Assembly (NCBI GenBank): GCA_011046295.1
Contig: DSAV01000221.1
Location: 1 to 5,967 of the forward strand
Direction of reading: 5' to 3'
Source of the DNA: Deltaproteobacteria bacterium
Lineage (GTDB): Bacteria; Desulfobacterota; Syntrophia; Syntrophales; Smithellaceae
Length of the DNA: 5,967 nucleotides
Made by a program: the position numbers and the translations under genes. The notes beneath the pieces are model-generated. The model worked only from the letters and a program-made list of their open reading frames with translations. It was not told the origin of the DNA and ran no database searches. Shown here piece by piece: positions 5,049-5,967 of this stretch; the first letter of the stretch is position 1, and each line of letters starts with the position of its first letter.

Positions 5049-5967
5049 ATGCATCTTTTAGCCGGAAATAGACAAAAATCTTATCGCCGCTTCGTGAAAA
5101 AAAAGCACGGTCTATTATTTTTATTCCTGATAATCGCGGTTTTTATTTATCCTCCAATTGCTGAAGCAGAAAACCCGACATTTTATCTTACCAAAGACAA
5201 GCCTTATCAGAACATTGATAATATTGAATATCTTGTTGAAGATGCCCCCATGAGTCATCTTCAGGTATCTGGCGCGGATATGGAATCTCGTTGGTTGCCT
5301 ATGAGTAAAAAAAATTTTGGTTTTGGCGACTTTCACCCGCCGGTTTGGGTCAGATTCGATATTGTGAACAAAGTCTCAGATAGTGAACATTGGATGATGG
5401 AAATAGGACAGAATCTCCTCGATCGCGTTGATGTCCATTTTTATAATCAGAAAACAGGCCGCTGGTTTTTAGATGGCCACACGGGTAATTTAGTCCGGCC
5501 GGACGAACGCGCGGTTAAACACCATGTATTATTGGTTCATTTTTTGATTCCCACCGGTGAGCGCCATAGCGTCTATATGCGCGTGGAATCTGTGACAGGC
5601 ATGTATATAACAGTGGGGCTTTGGCAGGAAGACGCCTTCCGCGCTTATGATCAGCAGAGAAACCTGTGGCTGGGGTTATTCTTGGGCATTTTGATTATAA
5701 TGTTTTTTTACAATCTTTCTCTCTATGTTTTCACCAGGGACAAAAACTACTTTTTTTATTCCGCATATATTTTCTCCGTTGTTTTGTATGAATTGGCAGG
5801 CACGGGGATAGGCGGATATTATCTTTGGGGTAATTCCCTGTGGTTGAAGCAAAATGCTTACCTGCTTTTTGCTTCGCTGAGTTTTTTGGCCGCGACAATT
5901 TTTATCCGCGTCTTTTTGTCTCTTCGCCAATACGGTGGCTGGGTTCTTGTATTAAATAATATTTTTC
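5049..5967 (+). CDS. 7TMR-DISM membrane sensor protein (C-terminal part beyond the window)
   Basis: 306 residues are visible and the frame is open to the right edge. Residues 1-40 look like a signal peptide (KKKH, hydrophobic GLLFLFLIIAVFIYP, cleavage after AEA). Residues about 45-195 fit the periplasmic 7TMR-DISMED2 domain, a carbohydrate-binding-like beta fold: WLPMSKKNFGFG, then PPVWVRFDIVN (98-107), MMEIGQNLLDRVDVHFYN and YMRVESVTGM. From about 203 the 7TMR-DISM seven-helix module begins with LWLGLFLGILIIMFFYNLSLYVFTRDKNYFFYSAY, followed by further helices near 241-262 and 267-290. At the edge three to four of the seven helices have been read. Family members normally end in a histidine kinase, GGDEF or phosphatase output domain, which lies outside this window, so the signalling output is unknown. 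AGGGAG at 5035-5040 lies 8 nt before the ATG. The gene is divergent from the acyltransferase gene and has its own promoter. Confidence 0.88.
   Translation, partial: MHLLAGNRQKSYRRFVKKKHGLLFLFLIIAVFIYPPIAEAENPTFYLTKDKPYQNIDNIEYLVEDAPMSHLQVSGADMESRWLPMSKKNFGFGDFHPPVWVRFDIVNKVSDSEHWMMEIGQNLLDRVDVHFYNQKTGRWFLDGHTGNLVRPDERAVKHHVLLVHFLIPTGERHSVYMRVESVTGMYITVGLWQEDAFRAYDQQRNLWLGLFLGILIIMFFYNLSLYVFTRDKNYFFYSAYIFSVVLYELAGTGIGGYYLWGNSLWLKQNAYLLFASLSFLAATIFIRVFLSLRQYGGWVLVLNNIF

Noticed and set aside
5121..5930. Minus-strand open frames opposite the sensor gene
   Set aside because: They are antisense to a continuous 306-codon frame with a signal peptide, a DISMED2-like domain and membrane helices.

Overview
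The window reads as a chromosomal stretch of a Gram-negative bacterium. The evidence is an outer-membrane beta-barrel protein with a signal peptide and a C-terminal phenylalanine, a periplasmic PBP7-type peptidoglycan enzyme, and a sensor with a periplasmic input domain. Gene style (moderate GC coding, AT-rich intergenic DNA, a 7TMR-DISM receptor, a MetA-pathway-type porin) would suit a deltaproteobacterium-like lineage, but this taxonomic guess is weak inference. There is no rRNA, tRNA, CRISPR array, phage gene or transposase gene in view.

Layout: (1) 1-764, minus, the first 254 codons of a D-alanyl-D-alanine endopeptidase of the PBP7/PbpG type, running off the left edge. (2) 765-1046, AT-rich spacer carrying its probable promoter. 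(3) 1047-2054, minus, an ATP-grasp protein clearly related to D-Ala-D-Ala ligase but with altered substrate-site residues. (4) 2055-2327, a divergent control region with overlapping candidate promoters, a palindrome between them, and a 9-bp hairpin upstream of the ligase gene. (5) 2328-3158, plus, an outer-membrane MetA-pathway/transporter-type beta-barrel protein. (6) 3159-3246, a short convergent spacer with a nested inverted repeat that may be a repeat-element remnant. (7) 3247-4656, minus, an acyltransferase-3 family integral membrane protein. (8) 4657-5048, a second divergent control region. (9) 5049-5967, plus, the 5' part of a 7TMR-DISM membrane sensor running off the right edge.

The genes look like independent transcription units rather than an operon. 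Directions alternate and each gene has its own upstream promoter-like sequence. A loose theme is the cell envelope: peptidoglycan trimming, a ligase-like enzyme, an outer-membrane pore, membrane O-acylation and an envelope sensor. Nothing in the sequence shows that they act together. I did not find a convincing new multi-gene system. The points most worth a second look are the Ddl-like enzyme with a changed substrate pocket and the symmetrical regulatory elements in the two divergent intergenic regions.
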